From: Hyphomicrobiales bacterium
GTDB lineage: Bacteria; Pseudomonadota; Alphaproteobacteria; Rhizobiales; Beijerinckiaceae
Direction of reading: 5' to 3'
DNA: 64,000 nt
NCBI GenBank assembly: GCA_026400535.1
Contig: JAPLOU010000047.1
Coordinates: 23,088 to 87,087, forward strand
The translations under genes were made by a program, and so were the position numbers. Position 1 is the first letter of the stretch. Each line of letters begins with the position of its first letter. Below, in pieces: positions 21,142 to 32,193 of this stretch. Under the pieces are notes generated by a model, which did no database searches, had not been told where the DNA came from, and saw only the letters and a list, made by a program, of their open reading frames with translations.

Positions 21142-22700
21142 TGGCCGGCGCAGCAGCCCTGCCCCATCCAGGCCTGATCGCTGCCGGGCTTCTGGCCGCC
21201 CTGATCATGGCGGCACTGGCCGGTCTCGCCAGCGCCGGCGGCACGGCGACCTTGATGCCAGGCCCATACCTCTGGGGCGTGGTGCGCGGCGCCGCCTCGC
21301 AGGCGGCGCTGTCCACCGTGCTGTCCCTGCTGCTCGGAACGGCCCTGGCGCTGGCATTGACCCGCCGCAGCAGCTTTCCGGGCCGCCGGCTCCTGATGGC
21401 TGTCATGACTGCCGCGACCGTCGCGCCGACGATCGTGATCATCTTCGGGCTTGTCGCCATGTTTGGCCGCTCAGCGCCCCTGCCCGCGCTGGCCGCGTCC
21501 CTGGGCCTGACCTTGCCGGCCATCTACGGCCTGCACGGCATCGTCCTCGCCCATGTGGTGATGAACGCGCCGCTCGTCGCCCGCGTGCTCATGGCTGCTG
21601 TCGCTGCCACGCCCGCCGAACAGACGCGGCTGGGCCAGATGCTGCGCTTCAATCCACTCGACTGCCTGCGCCATCTGGATGGCCCCGTGATCCGGCGCGA
21701 ATGGCCGGGCCTTGCCGCCTTCATCTTCCTGCTCTGCTTCACCAGCTTCGCCGTGGTGCTCTCCCTCGGCGGCGGCCCGGCCAATGCCACGCTCGAGGTG
21801 GCGATCTATCAGGCGCTGAAGCTCGACGTGGATTTCGCGCGCGCCGCCGGTATCGCGCTCCTGCAGATCATGCTGTCGCTGGCGTTCGTGCTCGCCTTCA
21901 GCGCCATCGGCGCCCGCCTGCCGGACGCTCCGGGACAGGCGCGCGGCCAGACGCGCCCCGATGCCGGATCACGGCTGTTGTTCTGGATCGACGGCGCGGT
22001 GATCGCATGCGCCATGCTGCTGATCGCGCCGGTCGTGCTGAGCGTGCTGTCGGGGCTTGGCCAGCTCCCGTCGCTTGTCGGAGCGGACGTGGCCCGCGCC
22101 GCGCTGACCAGCGCCGTGCTTGCCGCGATCGCTGCGGCGCTCGCCGTCCTGCTGGCCCTGCTCCTGGCCAGCGCCGCCGAGGCCGCGCCGCTGGGGCGCG
22201 CCAGCCCCGGACGGGCACGTCTGGTCGAACTTGCGGTCCTCGCCCTTCTGGGCCTGCCGCCCTTTGCGCTGGTGACAGGCCTGTTCGTGCTGCTGCGCGG
22301 CACAGGCTCGGTGTCCGGTATCGGTCTGGTTCTGGTGCCACTGATCAACGCGCTGATGGCGCTGCCCTTTGTCTACAGGCTGCTCGCCCCGCCCTTGCGC
22401 CAGAGCGCCGAACGGCATGGGCGGCTCAGCACCAGTCTCGGCCTGTCGGGCGTGGCCCATCTCAGGATCGTGGCCTGGCCTGCCCTGCGCCGCCCGCTGA
22501 TGGCGGCGCTGGCCCTTGCGGCTGCACTCTCCATGGGCGATTTCGGCGTCATCGCCCTATTCGGCGGCGGCGATCTCGTCACCTTGCCCTATCTCATGGC
22601 CGAACGCATGGGCGCTTATCGCCTTGATGAGGCCGGCGCCATCGCGCTGGTGCTGGTGGCCTCCGCGACTGCCCTTACCTTTCTGGCGGACAGGGCCTGA
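21141..22700 (+). CDS. thiP: thiamine ABC transporter permease
   Basis: A 519-residue inner-membrane protein with about twelve hydrophobic helices and two copies of the binding-protein-dependent permease domain. EAA-like loops lie near residues 155-175 (AATPAEQTRLGQMLRFNPLDCL) and 425-450 (RQSAERHGRLSTSLGLSG). This fused two-domain layout is typical of ThiP. The start codon overlaps the thiB stop (TGATG). thiQ follows two bases after its stop. Confidence 0.93.
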   Translation: MAGAAALPHPGLIAAGLLAALIMAALAGLASAGGTATLMPGPYLWGVVRGAASQAALSTVLSLLLGTALALALTRRSSFPGRRLLMAVMTAATVAPTIVIIFGLVAMFGRSAPLPALAASLGLTLPAIYGLHGIVLAHVVMNAPLVARVLMAAVAATPAEQTRLGQMLRFNPLDCLRHLDGPVIRREWPGLAAFIFLLCFTSFAVVLSLGGGPANATLEVAIYQALKLDVDFARAAGIALLQIMLSLAFVLAFSAIGARLPDAPGQARGQTRPDAGSRLLFWIDGAVIACAMLLIAPVVLSVLSGLGQLPSLVGADVARAALTSAVLAAIAAALAVLLALLLASAAEAAPLGRASPGRARLVELAVLALLGLPPFALVTGLFVLLRGTGSVSGIGLVLVPLINALMALPFVYRLLAPPLRQSAERHGRLSTSLGLSGVAHLRIVAWPALRRPLMAALALAAALSMGDFGVIALFGGGDLVTLPYLMAERMGAYRLDEAGAIALVLVASATALTFLADRA

Positions 22701-22702
22701 AC

Positions 22703-23401
22703 ATGCTCGAATTGAACGCGTTGACGGTACACTATCCGGACTTTACCGGCTGCTACTCGCTGACCGTGCCGAGGGGCGCGCTCTGCGCCGTGATAGGTCC
22801 GTCGGGCGGCGGCAAGACCACGATGCTGCACGCCATCGCCGGCTTCGAGCCTGTGTCTGGCGGAACGCTCAGCTTTGCTGGACGGAACCTGTTGCCCCTG
22901 CCGCCTGCCGGCCGTCCCTGCTCGCTGCTGTTTCAGGACAATAACCTGTTTCCGCATCTCACGGCCGAGCAGAATGTCGGGCTCGGCTTGAAGCCCGGCC
23001 TGTCCCTCAGCGCCTCCGAACGCACGGCTGTCGCGGAAGCCCTCGCCGCCGTCGAGCTGTCGGATGAAGCCGCGCGCCGGCCCGGCGAACTGTCCGGCGG
23101 TCAGCGGCAGCGCGTCGCGCTGGCCCGCGCGCTGGTGATGCGCCGCCCGTTGCTGCTGCTGGACGAACCTTTCGGCGCGCTCGACCCAGGACTGCGTAAG
23201 GCCATGATCAACCTGACCGACCGCCTGCGCCGCGAGCACGACCTGACCGTGATCATGACGATCCACACCCCCGCCGACATTGCCGGAGCGGCCGACCTCG
23301 TCGCCTTCGTCGCTGATGGCGAAGTCCAGCACATGGCACCGCCGGCGGCCCTGCTCCGCCCTGGCCATTCAAGCGCGCTCGACGCCTTCATGGGTGTCTA
23401 G
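22703..23401 (+). CDS. thiQ: thiamine ABC transporter ATP-binding protein
   Basis: A 232-residue ABC ATPase that powers the ThiBP importer. It has Walker A GPSGGGKTT near residues 34-42, a Q-loop in LLFQDNNLFPHL, the signature LSGGQRQRVALARAL, Walker B LLLLDEPFGAL and the switch histidine in MTIHT. It is the last gene of the riboswitch-controlled thiBPQ unit. The short length without a regulatory tail fits ThiQ. Confidence 0.94.
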   Translation: MLELNALTVHYPDFTGCYSLTVPRGALCAVIGPSGGGKTTMLHAIAGFEPVSGGTLSFAGRNLLPLPPAGRPCSLLFQDNNLFPHLTAEQNVGLGLKPGLSLSASERTAVAEALAAVELSDEAARRPGELSGGQRQRVALARALVMRRPLLLLDEPFGALDPGLRKAMINLTDRLRREHDLTVIMTIHTPADIAGAADLVAFVADGEVQHMAPPAALLRPGHSSALDAFMGV

Positions 23402-23503
23402 GCAGGCTGCGGCGCATGCGCACTGCGGCGGACCCGCCACAACGCGTGCAGTCGTGACCAAGGGGGATCTGCAGCGAGAAGCAGCAGGTCGCCAGTGTCC
23501 ATC

Positions 23504-23546
23504 TTGTTCCAGTTTTGCGAGTTCGATCCCGATTGTGCCAGTTTTG
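23504..23546 (+). promoter_or_regulatory. direct-repeat operator-like site
   Basis: TTGTTCCAGTTTTG (23504-23517) and TTGTGCCAGTTTTG (23533-23546) are 13 of 14 identical and start 29 bases apart. Tandem sites of this style are known for MocR-type PLP-dependent GntR regulators. The pair lies in the 200-base gap after thiQ and upstream of a decayed isochorismatase gene. No regulator gene remains nearby. Confidence 0.35.
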
Positions 23547-23598
23547 GCTCGGACATGACCGTCCCCTGTCTGTGCAACCGAAACCACACCAAGGATAG

Positions 23599-24115
23599 GC
23601 CATTGCCACATCCGACAGGACAAACCCTGCCCTTGCGGGTTTCAAGCCCGTCGACACCGCTGTCGTCCGCGTTGGCTTCGTGACGGGGTTCGACAACCTG
23701 ACGACCGCAATTCTCGGCAAGCAATACCGGAACAACATCACCGCTCTTGCAAAGACCAGAACGCTTCTTGACCTGCCGACCGGCATGCTGGGCAAGGAAA
23801 ATCCTGACTGCGGAATGACGACGGAACATGTCTGCCTGACATCAGCCGACTGAGCGACAGCGGCGCTCGGACGTTTCAGTCGCGCTCGTCGCCGGCCGGC
23901 TCCACTGGAGAATTTGCCAGTTGGCTGGCAGCGCCAGAGCCGAAGAATGTCCTCATGGGGGCAGCACGATTGATAGCGACGCGCGTCACAGGTCGCTTGG
24001 CCTCCTGCGGAACGGTTACCAGGTCTTCGTCGTCGTCGATGCGTCGAGCGACAGCAGCAAGATGGCGTCTGTTCAGCGGTCTGTTCCGCATGAGGGCGAG
24101 TGAGGCCGATGCAAT
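23599..24115 (+). pseudogene. decayed isochorismatase-family (YcaC-like) hydrolase
   Basis: Three pieces of a cysteine-hydrolase-fold protein appear in order on the plus strand but in different frames. The first, from about 23605, includes DTAVVRVGFVTGF and QYRNNITALAKTRTLLDLPTG, and ends at a TGA at 23851. The second, near 23910-23950, reads EFASWLAAPEPKNVLMG. The third, near 23955-24100, includes LGLLRNGYQVFVVVDASSDSSKM, the characteristic strand before the C-terminus. The catalytic Cys region is scrambled and there is no start codon. The family hydrolyses amides or isochorismate-like esters. The gap between thiQ and the oxoprolinase holds nothing else recognisable. Confidence 0.65.
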
Positions 24116-24213
24116 ATGACCGATCATCTCGGAACAGGACGCGTGCGGACATCGCAGAGCCCGAGGTAGGCACTGGGCCAGCGCGGGACATGCTTTGCCA
24201 ATTTCATCAACCC

Positions 24214-27200
24214 TTACGCTTTGCCAAAGCCGCCTGCCGTTGGTGGGATGACCGTAACGGCCTCGCCGGCCTGCAGCACGGTCTGGTCAGAGCCCTTCAA
24301 CTCCTCGGTGCGGCCATCGAGCCGCCTCACAATCGTCTTGCCGACCAGGCCATCGCCACCGCCCATGAGGCCGCGTGGCGGGATCTGGCGATGCTGGCTG
24401 AGAATGGCGCACGCCATCGTCTGCCGGAAGCGGATGGTGCGGCTGGTGCCGTCGCCCGCCGTCCACTGACCCTTGCCGCCGGTTCCTGTCCGGATGTGGA
24501 AGTCCTCCAGAACCACAGGAAAGCGCGTCTCGAAAATCTCCGGGTCGGTGAGCCGCGAATTGGTCATGTGGACATGGACACCGTCGGTGCCGTCGAAGCC
24601 GTCGCCCGCCGGTGAGCCGGAGCAGATCGTCTCGTAATACTGGTACGTGTCATCGCCGAAGGTCAGGTTGTTCATCGTGCCCTGGCTGGTGGCAATGGCA
24701 CCGAGCGCGCCGAACAGGGCGTTGGTCACCGACTGGCTGACCTCGACATTGCCCGCCACCACCGCAGCTGGATACTCCGGGCTCAGCATGGAGTGCGGAG
24801 GAATGACGATGTTGATGGGCTTCAGGCAGCCCGCATTCATCGGGATGTCGTCGTCCACCATCACGCGGAAGACATAGAGCACGGCGGCGCGGGTCACCGG
24901 TGCGGGCGCGTTGAAATTATCTGACTGTTGCGGGCTGGTGCCGGTAAAGTCGACCGTCGCCTCGCGCTTGGCGCGGTCCACGGTGATGGCCACCCTGATC
25001 TGGCGGCCGTTGTCCATCTCGAAGGTGTAGGTGCTGTCCTTGAGCCGGTCGAGCACGCGGCGGACGCTCTCCTCGGCATTGTCCTGCACATGGCCCATAT
25101 AGGCCTGCACCACCTCAAGTCCGAAGCTCTTGATGACTTTCCTGAGTTCCGAAACGCCCTTCTCGTTGGCGGCGATCTGGGCTTTGAGATCCGCCACGTT
25201 CTGCGTCACGTTGCGGACCGGGTACTTCGCACCGGTCAGCATCGAGACCAGTTCCCGTTCGCAGAAGCGGCCCTGATCGACGAGCTTGAAGTTGTCGATG
25301 TAGACGCCTTCCTCCTCGATATGGGTTGCGAGCGGGCTCATCGAGCCGGGGGCAACACCGCCGACATCGGCATGGTGGCCGCGGCTTGCCACCCAGAACA
25401 TCACGCGCTCGCCTTTGGGGTCGAACACCGGCGTGCAGACGGTGATGTCGGGCAGGTGCGTGCCGCCATTGTAAGGCGCGTTGATGGCATAGACGTCGCC
25501 GGGGCGGATGACCGCGTTCTGCCGAATGATGGTCTCGACCGACTTGTCCATCGAGCCCAGATGAACCGGCATGTGCGGCGCGTTGGCGACGAGGGAGGCG
25601 TTGTGGTCGAACACGGCGCAGGAGAAATCGAGCCGCTCCTTGATGTTGACGGAATACGCCGTGTTCTGCAGCGCCACACCCATCTGCTCGGCGATCGACA
25701 TGAACAGGTTGTTGAAGATCTCCAGCATCACCGGATCAGCCTTGGTGCCGACGGCGGCACGGCGCTCGATCACCGCCTCGCGGGTCAGCACGACATGGTC
25801 CTTGGCGGTGAGGCGGCCCACCCAGCCCGGTTCGATCACGATGGTCTGGTTGGCCTCGATGATGATGGACGGACCTGACACTTTCGCACCGGGCGCCATC
25901 GCCTCGCGCTTGACCACGACGGCGTCATGCCACGCGCCATGGCTGTAGAAGCGGGTGGTCTCCGCCTCGCGCGGGGTATGCTCGCTGGCGGCGGATGATG
26001 GCTCCGCAAAGCGGGCGCCGCCGCCGACTGCCTCGACCTCGACCGCCTCGATCACCAGCGACTTCGAGGCATCGGTGAAGCCGAAACGCGACTTGTGCTG
26101 GGCCTCGAACGCGGCCCGCATCTGCGCCGGATCGGCCTCGGCCACCGGGAGCGTCGTGTCGGTGCCGGCGTACCGCACGTGCGCGCGCACAAGGACGGAG
26201 GTCTCTGCAGCGGGCACGCCCTGCGCTTCCATCTCGGCGCGGCAGGTGGCGGCAAGGTCTGCGGCGAGCAGGCGCAAGGCGGCTGGCGCGTTCTCATCCA
26301 GCGGCACGTCCAGCGCCTTCTGGCGAACGGAGCGTACCTCGGCGAGGCCCATGCCATAGGCGGAGAGCAGTCCGGACAGCGGGTGCAGCAGCACGGTGGT
26401 CATGCCCAGGGCATCGGCCACCAGGCAGGCATGCTGCCCGCCCGCGCCGCCAAAGCAGTTGAGCGCATAGCGGGTGACGTCATAGCCGCGCTGGACCGAA
26501 ATCTTCTTGATCGCCTCGGCCATGTTCGCGACCGCGATCTGGATGAAGCCGTCGGCAACATCCTCGGGCGAACGGCCATCGCCGACTTCGGCGGCCATCG
26601 CTGCGAACCTGGTCTTGACCACAGCGGCATCGAGGGGATCGGTCTGCTCGGGTCCGAAGATCGACGGGAAGTAGGCCGGGATCAGCTTGCCGACCATGAC
26701 ATTGGCATCGGTTACGGCGAGCGGGCCGCCGCGCCGGTAGCAGGCCGGACCGGGGTTCGCGCCGGCGCTGTCAGGCCCGACGCGGAAACGCGAGCCGTCG
26801 AAGTGCAGGATCGAGCCGCCGCCGGCCGCGACCGTATGGATCAGCATCATCGGTGCGCGGATGCGGACACCGGCCACCTCTGTCTCAAAGGACCGCTCAT
26901 ACGCGCCGTCGTAATGCGCCACATCGGTGGAGGTACCACCCATGTCGAAGCCGATGACCTCGCCAAAGCCCGCAGACCTGCCGGTTTCGGCCAGGCCCAC
27001 GACGCCGCCGGCCGGGCCGGACAGGATCGCATCCTTGCCTTGGAAAAGGCTGGCGGCGGTGAGGCCGCCCGATGACATCATGAACATCAGGCGTGCACCG
27101 GAGCGCTCGACATCCAGCTCGCGCGCAACCTGCGCCACATAGCGGCTCAGGATCGGCGAGAGGTACGCATCGACGACGGTCGTGTCGCCGCGCCCGACCA

Positions 27201-27810
27201 GCTTGATCAGTGGCGAAACCTCGTGGCTGACCGAGACCTGCGGGAAGCCGATCTCGCGCGCGATCTTCGCCACCTGCGCTTCATGCTCGGTGAAGCGGAA
27301 GGCGTGCATGAAGGCGATGGCGACAGCGCGGTAGCCGGCGTCATGGGCACCCTGCAGGTCCTTGCGGACAATGGCAAGATCGGGCGCCTTCTCAACGAGG
27401 CCATCGCTGAGCACGCGCTCGCTGACCTCGATCACCTGATCGTAGAGTTGGTCCGGCTTGATGATCTTCTTGGCGAAGATCTTCGGCCGGGCCTGATAGC
27501 CGATGCGCAAAGCATCACGAAAGCCTTTGGTGATCACCAGCAGCGTAGGCTCGCCCTTGCGTTCCAGCAGCGCGTTGGTGGCGACTGTGGTGCCCATGCG
27601 CACTTCGCCGACGAGACCGTGGGGAATCGGATCGCGGGTCTTGAGGCCAAGCAGGGTACGGATGCCATGCACGGCTGCGTCGGTATAGGCTTCCGGGTTC
27701 TCAGACAGCACCTTGCGGGCCTGAAGCTTGCCCAGGGGGTCGCGCCCGATCACGTCGGTGAAGGTGCCGCCACGGTCGATCCAGAAATCCCAGCGCGAAG
27801 TGGTCATCAC
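24214..27810 (-). CDS. 5-oxoprolinase-type fused hydantoinase A/B protein
   Basis: A 1198-residue protein joining a HyuA-like ATP-binding half with a HyuB-like half, as in ATP-dependent 5-oxoprolinase, which opens pyroglutamate to glutamate. N-terminal signatures are [34 protein letters not shown] and [15 protein letters not shown]. The HyuB part begins near 690 with [18 protein letters not shown], followed by [12 protein letters not shown] and [18 protein letters not shown]. It is full length. Related N-methylhydantoinases and acetone carboxylases are usually separate subunits, so 5-oxoprolinase is the better call. It is monocistronic and has a possible operator at 27863. Confidence 0.88.
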   Translation of the reverse strand: MMTTSRWDFWIDRGGTFTDVIGRDPLGKLQARKVLSENPEAYTDAAVHGIRTLLGLKTRDPIPHGLVGEVRMGTTVATNALLERKGEPTLLVITKGFRDALRIGYQARPKIFAKKIIKPDQLYDQVIEVSERVLSDGLVEKAPDLAIVRKDLQGAHDAGYRAVAIAFMHAFRFTEHEAQVAKIAREIGFPQVSVSHEVSPLIKLVGRGDTTVVDAYLSPILSRYVAQVARELDVERSGARLMFMMSSGGLTAASLFQGKDAILSGPAGGVVGLAETGRSAGFGEVIGFDMGGTSTDVAHYDGAYERSFETEVAGVRIRAPMMLIHTVAAGGGSILHFDGSRFRVGPDSAGANPGPACYRRGGPLAVTDANVMVGKLIPAYFPSIFGPEQTDPLDAAVVKTRFAAMAAEVGDGRSPEDVADGFIQIAVANMAEAIKKISVQRGYDVTRYALNCFGGAGGQHACLVADALGMTTVLLHPLSGLLSAYGMGLAEVRSVRQKALDVPLDENAPAALRLLAADLAATCRAEMEAQGVPAAETSVLVRAHVRYAGTDTTLPVAEADPAQMRAAFEAQHKSRFGFTDASKSLVIEAVEVEAVGGGARFAEPSSAASEHTPREAETTRFYSHGAWHDAVVVKREAMAPGAKVSGPSIIIEANQTIVIEPGWVGRLTAKDHVVLTREAVIERRAAVGTKADPVMLEIFNNLFMSIAEQMGVALQNTAYSVNIKERLDFSCAVFDHNASLVANAPHMPVHLGSMDKSVETIIRQNAVIRPGDVYAINAPYNGGTHLPDITVCTPVFDPKGERVMFWVASRGHHADVGGVAPGSMSPLATHIEEEGVYIDNFKLVDQGRFCERELVSMLTGAKYPVRNVTQNVADLKAQIAANEKGVSELRKVIKSFGLEVVQAYMGHVQDNAEESVRRVLDRLKDSTYTFEMDNGRQIRVAITVDRAKREATVDFTGTSPQQSDNFNAPAPVTRAAVLYVFRVMVDDDIPMNAGCLKPINIVIPPHSMLSPEYPAAVVAGNVEVSQSVTNALFGALGAIATSQGTMNNLTFGDDTYQYYETICSGSPAGDGFDGTDGVHVHMTNSRLTDPEIFETRFPVVLEDFHIRTGTGGKGQWTAGDGTSRTIRFRQTMACAILSQHRQIPPRGLMGGGDGLVGKTIVRRLDGRTEELKGSDQTVLQAGEAVTVIPPTAGGFGKA

Positions 27811-27862
27811 AGCATTCCTTCCGGATCGTCGTTAGCCTGCGACGTCGTCGTCAATCATAAAA

Positions 27863-27870
27863 TGTCGACA
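27863..27870. promoter_or_regulatory. palindromic operator candidate upstream of the oxoprolinase
   Basis: An AT-rich patch in an otherwise GC-rich region contains the palindrome TGTCGACA at 27863-27870, next to a TTGTCAA (27873-27879) that reads TTGACAA on the gene strand. The gene starts about 55 bases away. The mix of a -35-like TTGACA and a TGT-N-ACA palindrome is what a GntR-type operator over a promoter would look like, but the regulator is unknown. Confidence 0.35.
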
Positions 27871-27913
27871 AATTGTCAAGATTATCAACTGCCCAAGCAG
27901 CCCTGAAACGGCC

Positions 27914-29953
27914 TCAGCTGTCGTGAAAATAGTCGTGGACGGCCTTGGCAGTCGCAAGGTTCACGCCGGGCGCCCTGGCGAGATCGTCGAGCGAGGCGCG
28001 CTGGATCGCCTTCAGCGTGCCAAAATACAGCAGCAGGGCCCGCTTGCGGGTTGGCCCGATGCCGGCGATCTCATCGAGCGGGTTCTTCATCGCGTCGCGC
28101 TTGCGCTTGGCGCGGTGCGACCCGATGGCGAAGCGGTGTGCCTCGTCGCGCAGACGCTGGAGGAAGTACAGCGCCGGATCTCGCGGCGGCAACCTGAACG
28201 GCTCGCGCCCCATGCCAAAGAAGGTCTCGCGGCCGGCATTGCGGTCCTCGCCCTTCGCGATTGCGACGAGCGGGACATGACTGACGCCAATCTCGGCCAT
28301 CACGACGCGCGCCGCCTCGTACTGGCCCTTGCCGCCGTCGACGATGATCAGGTCGGGCCATGCCGGGAAGGCGGCGTCGGACGGGATGTCATCCCCATCT
28401 GCGTTGGCAATTGTCAGGAAGGGCACGGGGTTTTCCACACCGTTCTGCTTGACCAGCCGGGAAAAGCGCCGCGTCAGCACCTCGCGCATCATGCCGTAGT
28501 CATCGCCGGCGATGGTCCCGGCACTGATGTTGAAGGTGCGGTAGTGGGCCTTCATGAAACCATCGGGTCCGGCCACGATCATGCCTCCGACCGCGTTCGT
28601 GCCCATGATGTGGGAGTTGTCATAAACCTCGACACGGCGCGGGGCTTTTTCCAGACCGAATGCGGCACCGAGCGCGGCCAGCAACTTTGTCTGCGCCGTC
28701 GTGTCCGCCAGCTTGCGGCCCAATGCTTCGCGCGCGTTCTTCAGCGCCATCTCGACAAGATCGCGCTTCTCGCCACGCCTGGGCGCCACCAGCTCGACCC
28801 TGTGACCCATGCGGGCACTGAGCGCGGCGGCAAGCACGTCCACATCCTCGATCTTGTGGGAGATGAGCACCAGCTTTGGAGCGGGCTTATCGTCGTAGAA
28901 CTGGGCGACGATCGAGGCCAGCACCTCGGCGACCGGCAGGTTGCGGTCGGCGCGCGGGAACATGGCGCGGTTGCCCCAGTTCTGGAAATTGCGGAAGAAG
29001 AAGATCTCCACGCAGAACTGCCCGGCCTGCTCGTCGATGGCAAAGACATCCGCCTCCTCGACGCCTTGCGTGTTGATGTCCTGGCTGGAGGTGACGGCGG
29101 AAAGGGCCGCAAGCCGGTCGCGGTAGCGCGCTGCCGTCTCGAACTCCATCGCCTCGGCGGCGTCTTGCATGCGGCGGGCCAGTTCCTGCTTCACGCCGCT
29201 CGCGCGCCCGGACAGGAAACCTTTTGCCTCCTGCGCCAGCCGGCCGTAGTCCGCGATGGAGATTTCCCCCGTACACGGCGCCGCGCACCGCTTGATCTGG
29301 AAGAGCAGGCACGGGCGTATGCGGTTGGCGTAGTAGCTGTCCGAACAGGAGCGCAGCAGGAAGGCCTTCTGCAGCGCGTCGATCGTCCGCTTGACCGCCC
29401 AGACCGAGGCGAAAGGCCCGAAATAGTCACCCTTGCGCTGACGAGACCCGCGATGCTTGGTGATCTGAGGGGCTTCGTGATCACCGGTCAGCAGGATGTA
29501 GGGGAAGGATTTGTCGTCCCTGAGCAGCACGTTGTAGCGCGGCCTGAGCTGCTTGATCAGGTTCGATTCGAGCAGCAGCGCCTCGGTCTCGGTGCCGGTT
29601 GTGACAAACTCCATCTGGCACGTTTCGGAAATCATCCGTGCCACGGCGTTGGTGTGCGCCCTCCCAGCCGCATACTGCCCGACGCGCTTCTTCAGATTCT
29701 TCGCCTTGCCGATGTAAAGAACGTCGCCGGCGGCATCGAACATGCGGTAGACACCGGGCGCATTCGGCAGGTTGCGCACGAATCCGGCGATGACCGCGGT
29801 GCCGGCCTTCAGCTTTTCGGGGATGGCCTCGAGGTCGGCTGCAGGCATCTCGTCATCGACCGGGATGAGGTCGTCGTGCTCCAGTTCCTCGCTGTCCGGC
29901 ATGTCATCTGGTTGTTCGCGGCCCATGCTGCGCATGTAGGCAATTGTCCCCAT
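27914..29953 (-). CDS. uvrC: excinuclease ABC subunit C
   Basis: The 679-residue dual-incision nuclease of nucleotide excision repair. The GIY-YIG domain for the 3' cut starts near residue 65 with [24 protein letters not shown] motif lies near [18 protein letters not shown]. The RNase-H-like 5' nuclease domain includes [20 protein letters not shown] and [10 protein letters not shown]. The C-terminus has the helix-hairpin-helix [17 protein letters not shown] and a second HhH. The first 45 residues are an acidic extension. It is separate here from pgsA-moaDE, with which it is often linked in related genomes. Confidence 0.96.
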   Translation of the reverse strand: MGTIAYMRSMGREQPDDMPDSEELEHDDLIPVDDEMPAADLEAIPEKLKAGTAVIAGFVRNLPNAPGVYRMFDAAGDVLYIGKAKNLKKRVGQYAAGRAHTNAVARMISETCQMEFVTTGTETEALLLESNLIKQLRPRYNVLLRDDKSFPYILLTGDHEAPQITKHRGSRQRKGDYFGPFASVWAVKRTIDALQKAFLLRSCSDSYYANRIRPCLLFQIKRCAAPCTGEISIADYGRLAQEAKGFLSGRASGVKQELARRMQDAAEAMEFETAARYRDRLAALSAVTSSQDINTQGVEEADVFAIDEQAGQFCVEIFFFRNFQNWGNRAMFPRADRNLPVAEVLASIVAQFYDDKPAPKLVLISHKIEDVDVLAAALSARMGHRVELVAPRRGEKRDLVEMALKNAREALGRKLADTTAQTKLLAALGAAFGLEKAPRRVEVYDNSHIMGTNAVGGMIVAGPDGFMKAHYRTFNISAGTIAGDDYGMMREVLTRRFSRLVKQNGVENPVPFLTIANADGDDIPSDAAFPAWPDLIIVDGGKGQYEAARVVMAEIGVSHVPLVAIAKGEDRNAGRETFFGMGREPFRLPPRDPALYFLQRLRDEAHRFAIGSHRAKRKRDAMKNPLDEIAGIGPTRKRALLLYFGTLKAIQRASLDDLARAPGVNLATAKAVHDYFHDS

Positions 29954-30138
29954 CCTGTCATCTGGTCTGATCCGCCTTCACCCCAACCGGCCATTCACAA
30001 ACTTTGGTGATGATCTGCGTGGACGGAGTCGACTCATGCGGCCTGCACCGCTATGAGCCGGATCACATATCCCGGCTGCCAGGTGCTGTTTCGCGATGGG
30101 CAGTTCACGCCGGTTCAGCGCGCCCAAGGCACTCAGGC

Positions 30139-31083
30139 ATGTCCAACTCGATGAAACTGATCGCTGGCAACTCCAACCGGCCGCTCGCCGAAGGTGTTGC
30201 AAGCTATCTTGGCCTGTCGCTTGCCAAGGCACAGGTCAAGCGTTTCGCCGACATGGAGATTTTCGTCGAGATTCAGGAGAACGTGCGCGGCGAGGACGTC
30301 TTTGTCCTGCAGAGCACCTCCTTCCCCGCCAACGACCACCTGATGGAGCTGCTGATCATCACGGACGCGCTGCGCCGTTCCTCGGCCAAGCGCATCACTG
30401 CCGTGGTGCCCTATTTCGGATACGCCCGGCAGGACCGCAAGCCGGGGCCGCGCACGCCGATCTCGGCCAAGCTGGTCTCGAACCTGATCACCCATGCCGG
30501 CGCCGACCGCGTGCTGACGCTCGACCTGCATGCGGGCCAGATCCAGGGCTTTTTCGACATTCCCGTGGACAATCTTTATGGCGCGCCAATCATCGCGCGC
30601 GACATCAAGCAGCGGCTGCAGCTCAAGAACATCATGGTTGTCTCGCCCGATGTCGGCGGCGTTGTGCGCGCGCGCGCGCTGGCCAAGCGCATCGACGCGC
30701 CGCTCTCCATCGTCGACAAGCGCCGCGAGCGCGCCGGCGAGTCCGAGGTCATGAACATCATCGGCGATGTCGAAGGCTACAACTGCATCCTGATCGACGA
30801 CATCGTCGATTCCGGCGGCACACTGTGCAATGCCGCCGAAGCGCTGCTGAAGAACGGGGCTGCCGCGGTCTATGCCTACTGCACCCACGGCGTCTTCTCC
30901 GGCGGAGCGGTCAGCCGCATCTCCCAGAGCAGGATCAAGGAGTTCGTGGTGACGGACTCGATCATGCCGACAGAGGCCGTCAAGGTCGCCCGCAACATCC
31001 GCACCCTGCCCATCGCCGAACTGCTCGGTGAGGCGATCAAGCGCACCGCGACCGAGAGCAGCGTGTCGAGCCTGTTCGATTGA
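30139..31083 (+). CDS. prs: ribose-phosphate pyrophosphokinase
   Basis: A 314-residue enzyme making PRPP from ribose-5-phosphate and ATP for nucleotide, histidine and tryptophan synthesis. Landmarks are [53 protein letters not shown], the metal-binding [17 protein letters not shown] and the PRPP-binding [15 protein letters not shown] chose the ATG at 30139 ([10 protein letters not shown]), and the shorter start at MKLIAG is also possible. Its last 20 bases recur at 34058-34077. In relatives prs is followed directly by rplY; here a sulfur module lies between them. Confidence 0.96.
   Translation: MSNSMKLIAGNSNRPLAEGVASYLGLSLAKAQVKRFADMEIFVEIQENVRGEDVFVLQSTSFPANDHLMELLIITDALRRSSAKRITAVVPYFGYARQDRKPGPRTPISAKLVSNLITHAGADRVLTLDLHAGQIQGFFDIPVDNLYGAPIIARDIKQRLQLKNIMVVSPDVGGVVRARALAKRIDAPLSIVDKRRERAGESEVMNIIGDVEGYNCILIDDIVDSGGTLCNAAEALLKNGAAAVYAYCTHGVFSGGAVSRISQSRIKEFVVTDSIMPTEAVKVARNIRTLPIAELLGEAIKRTATESSVSSLFD
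31061..31080 (+). repeat. left copy of a 20-base direct repeat at the prs 3' end
   Basis: GCGTGTCGAGCCTGTTCGAT at the very end of prs recurs at 34058-34077 with one mismatch, in the same orientation, inside a degraded prs 3' fragment. The two copies bracket the whole sulfur module, like att repeats left by site-specific insertion at a gene 3' end. No integrase gene lies between them. Confidence 0.6.
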
Positions 31084-31200
31084 GCGGGACGCCTTCCGCG
31101 AGAAGGACTGTCGAAGCCCAGACCATCTTGCCTCGGATTCACAAGTCCCCGACGACGCAGTCGCAGGCGCCCTGTTCACCTGTGCTGCTGATGTCAGTGG

Positions 31201-32112
31201 TCAAACTGCGGCAATCGCCAGAGCGGCCTCGTCGGTCTTCGCCTTCACTGGAATGCGCAGATAGCGCACACCATTGTCTTGTGCCTGGGAAAAGCGGCCG
31301 GCTCGGATATTGACCTGGATCGAGGGCAGCAGGAGCCGCGGGACAGCCAGCTTGGCGTCGCGCGCCTCTCGCATCTCGACGAAGGCCTCCTCCGCGATGC
31401 CTTGCTTGACATGAACGTTCAGCGTGCGTTGCGCCGCAACGGTCGTCTCCCAGGCGAAGTGATCGCGTCCGGGCGCCTTGTAATCATGGCACATGAAGAG
31501 CCTCGTTTCGGGCGGCAGCGAGAGGACGCGCTGGATGGAGCGATAGAGTGTGCGCGCATCACCGCCAGGAAAATCCGCCCGCGCTGTCCCGAAGTCCGGC
31601 ATGAAAAGGGTATCTCCGACGAACGCGGCATCCTCGATCAGGTAAACGATATCGGCTGGCGTATGGCCTGGCGTATGCAGGATGCCCGCTGTCAGCTTCC
31701 CGATGGCAAAGCGATCGCCATCCTTGAACAGATAATCGAAATCACTGCCATCGGGCTTGAGATCGGTCGCATTGAACACCGGACGGAAGATGCGCTGAAC
31801 ATCCTTGATGTGCTCGCCAATGCCGATGCGCGCACCTGTCTTGGCCTTGATGTACGGTGAGCCGGAGAGGTGGTCGGCATGGGCGTGGGTCTCCAGCGCC
31901 CAGACGATCCGAAGGCCTTCCGCGGCGGCCTTGGCCAGGATCGCCTCGACGGAGCGCGTGTCGACCTCCCCAGCATTGGGATCATAGTCGAGCACCGGGT
32001 CAATGACAGCGGCCTCACGTGTCACAGGGTCGGCGACGAGATAGCTGACCGTGTTGGTCGCTTCATCAAAGAACGCGTGAATCAGTGGTTTGCGATCAGC
32101 AGGATTGGGCAT
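31201..32112 (-). CDS. persulfide dioxygenase-like MBL-fold hydrolase
   Basis: A 303-residue metallo-beta-lactamase-fold enzyme close to Blh and ETHE1-type persulfide dioxygenases, which oxidise glutathione persulfide to sulfite. The metal motif THAHADHLSG lies near residue 85. HTPGHTPADIVYLI and the ligand Asp in AFVGDTLFMPDFG follow, then CHDYK near 220. I chose the ATG at 32112 (MPNPADRKP); an upstream in-frame ATG would run into the promoter. It is divergent from a bigR-type repressor, the arrangement known from Xylella and Agrobacterium, so sulfide-inducible expression is expected. Confidence 0.88.
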   Translation of the reverse strand: MPNPADRKPLIHAFFDEATNTVSYLVADPVTREAAVIDPVLDYDPNAGEVDTRSVEAILAKAAAEGLRIVWALETHAHADHLSGSPYIKAKTGARIGIGEHIKDVQRIFRPVFNATDLKPDGSDFDYLFKDGDRFAIGKLTAGILHTPGHTPADIVYLIEDAAFVGDTLFMPDFGTARADFPGGDARTLYRSIQRVLSLPPETRLFMCHDYKAPGRDHFAWETTVAAQRTLNVHVKQGIAEEAFVEMREARDAKLAVPRLLLPSIQVNIRAGRFSQAQDNGVRYLRIPVKAKTDEAALAIAAV

Positions 32113-32138
32113 CGGAAGGTCCTTTTGACAGAGAGCTG

Positions 32139-32167
32139 TTGACATATATATCAAGCATCTCTAAATA
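32139..32167 (+). promoter_or_regulatory. bigR promoter
   Basis: TTGACA at 32139-32144 and TAAATA at 32162-32167, spaced by 17 bases, lie 27 bases before the regulator ATG. The match is strong. It overlaps the opposing persulfide dioxygenase promoter in an AT-rich stretch, so one bound repressor could close both directions. Confidence 0.7.
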
Positions 32168-32172
32168 AGCAA
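32145..32172 (-). promoter_or_regulatory. persulfide dioxygenase promoter
   Basis: On the minus strand TTGCTT (32172-32167) is followed after 16 bases by TATATA (32150-32145). The dioxygenase start at 32112 lies 33 bases further on. The two divergent promoters share the same 28 bases, where BigR-type operators are usually found. Confidence 0.6.
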
Positions 32173-32193
32173 TGTCTTAATTAGAGGGATCAG

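Noticed and set aside
27923..30010. A 695-codon open frame on the plus strand opposite uvrC
   Set aside because: Shadow of the uvrC coding strand, with the same compositional bias and no family features.
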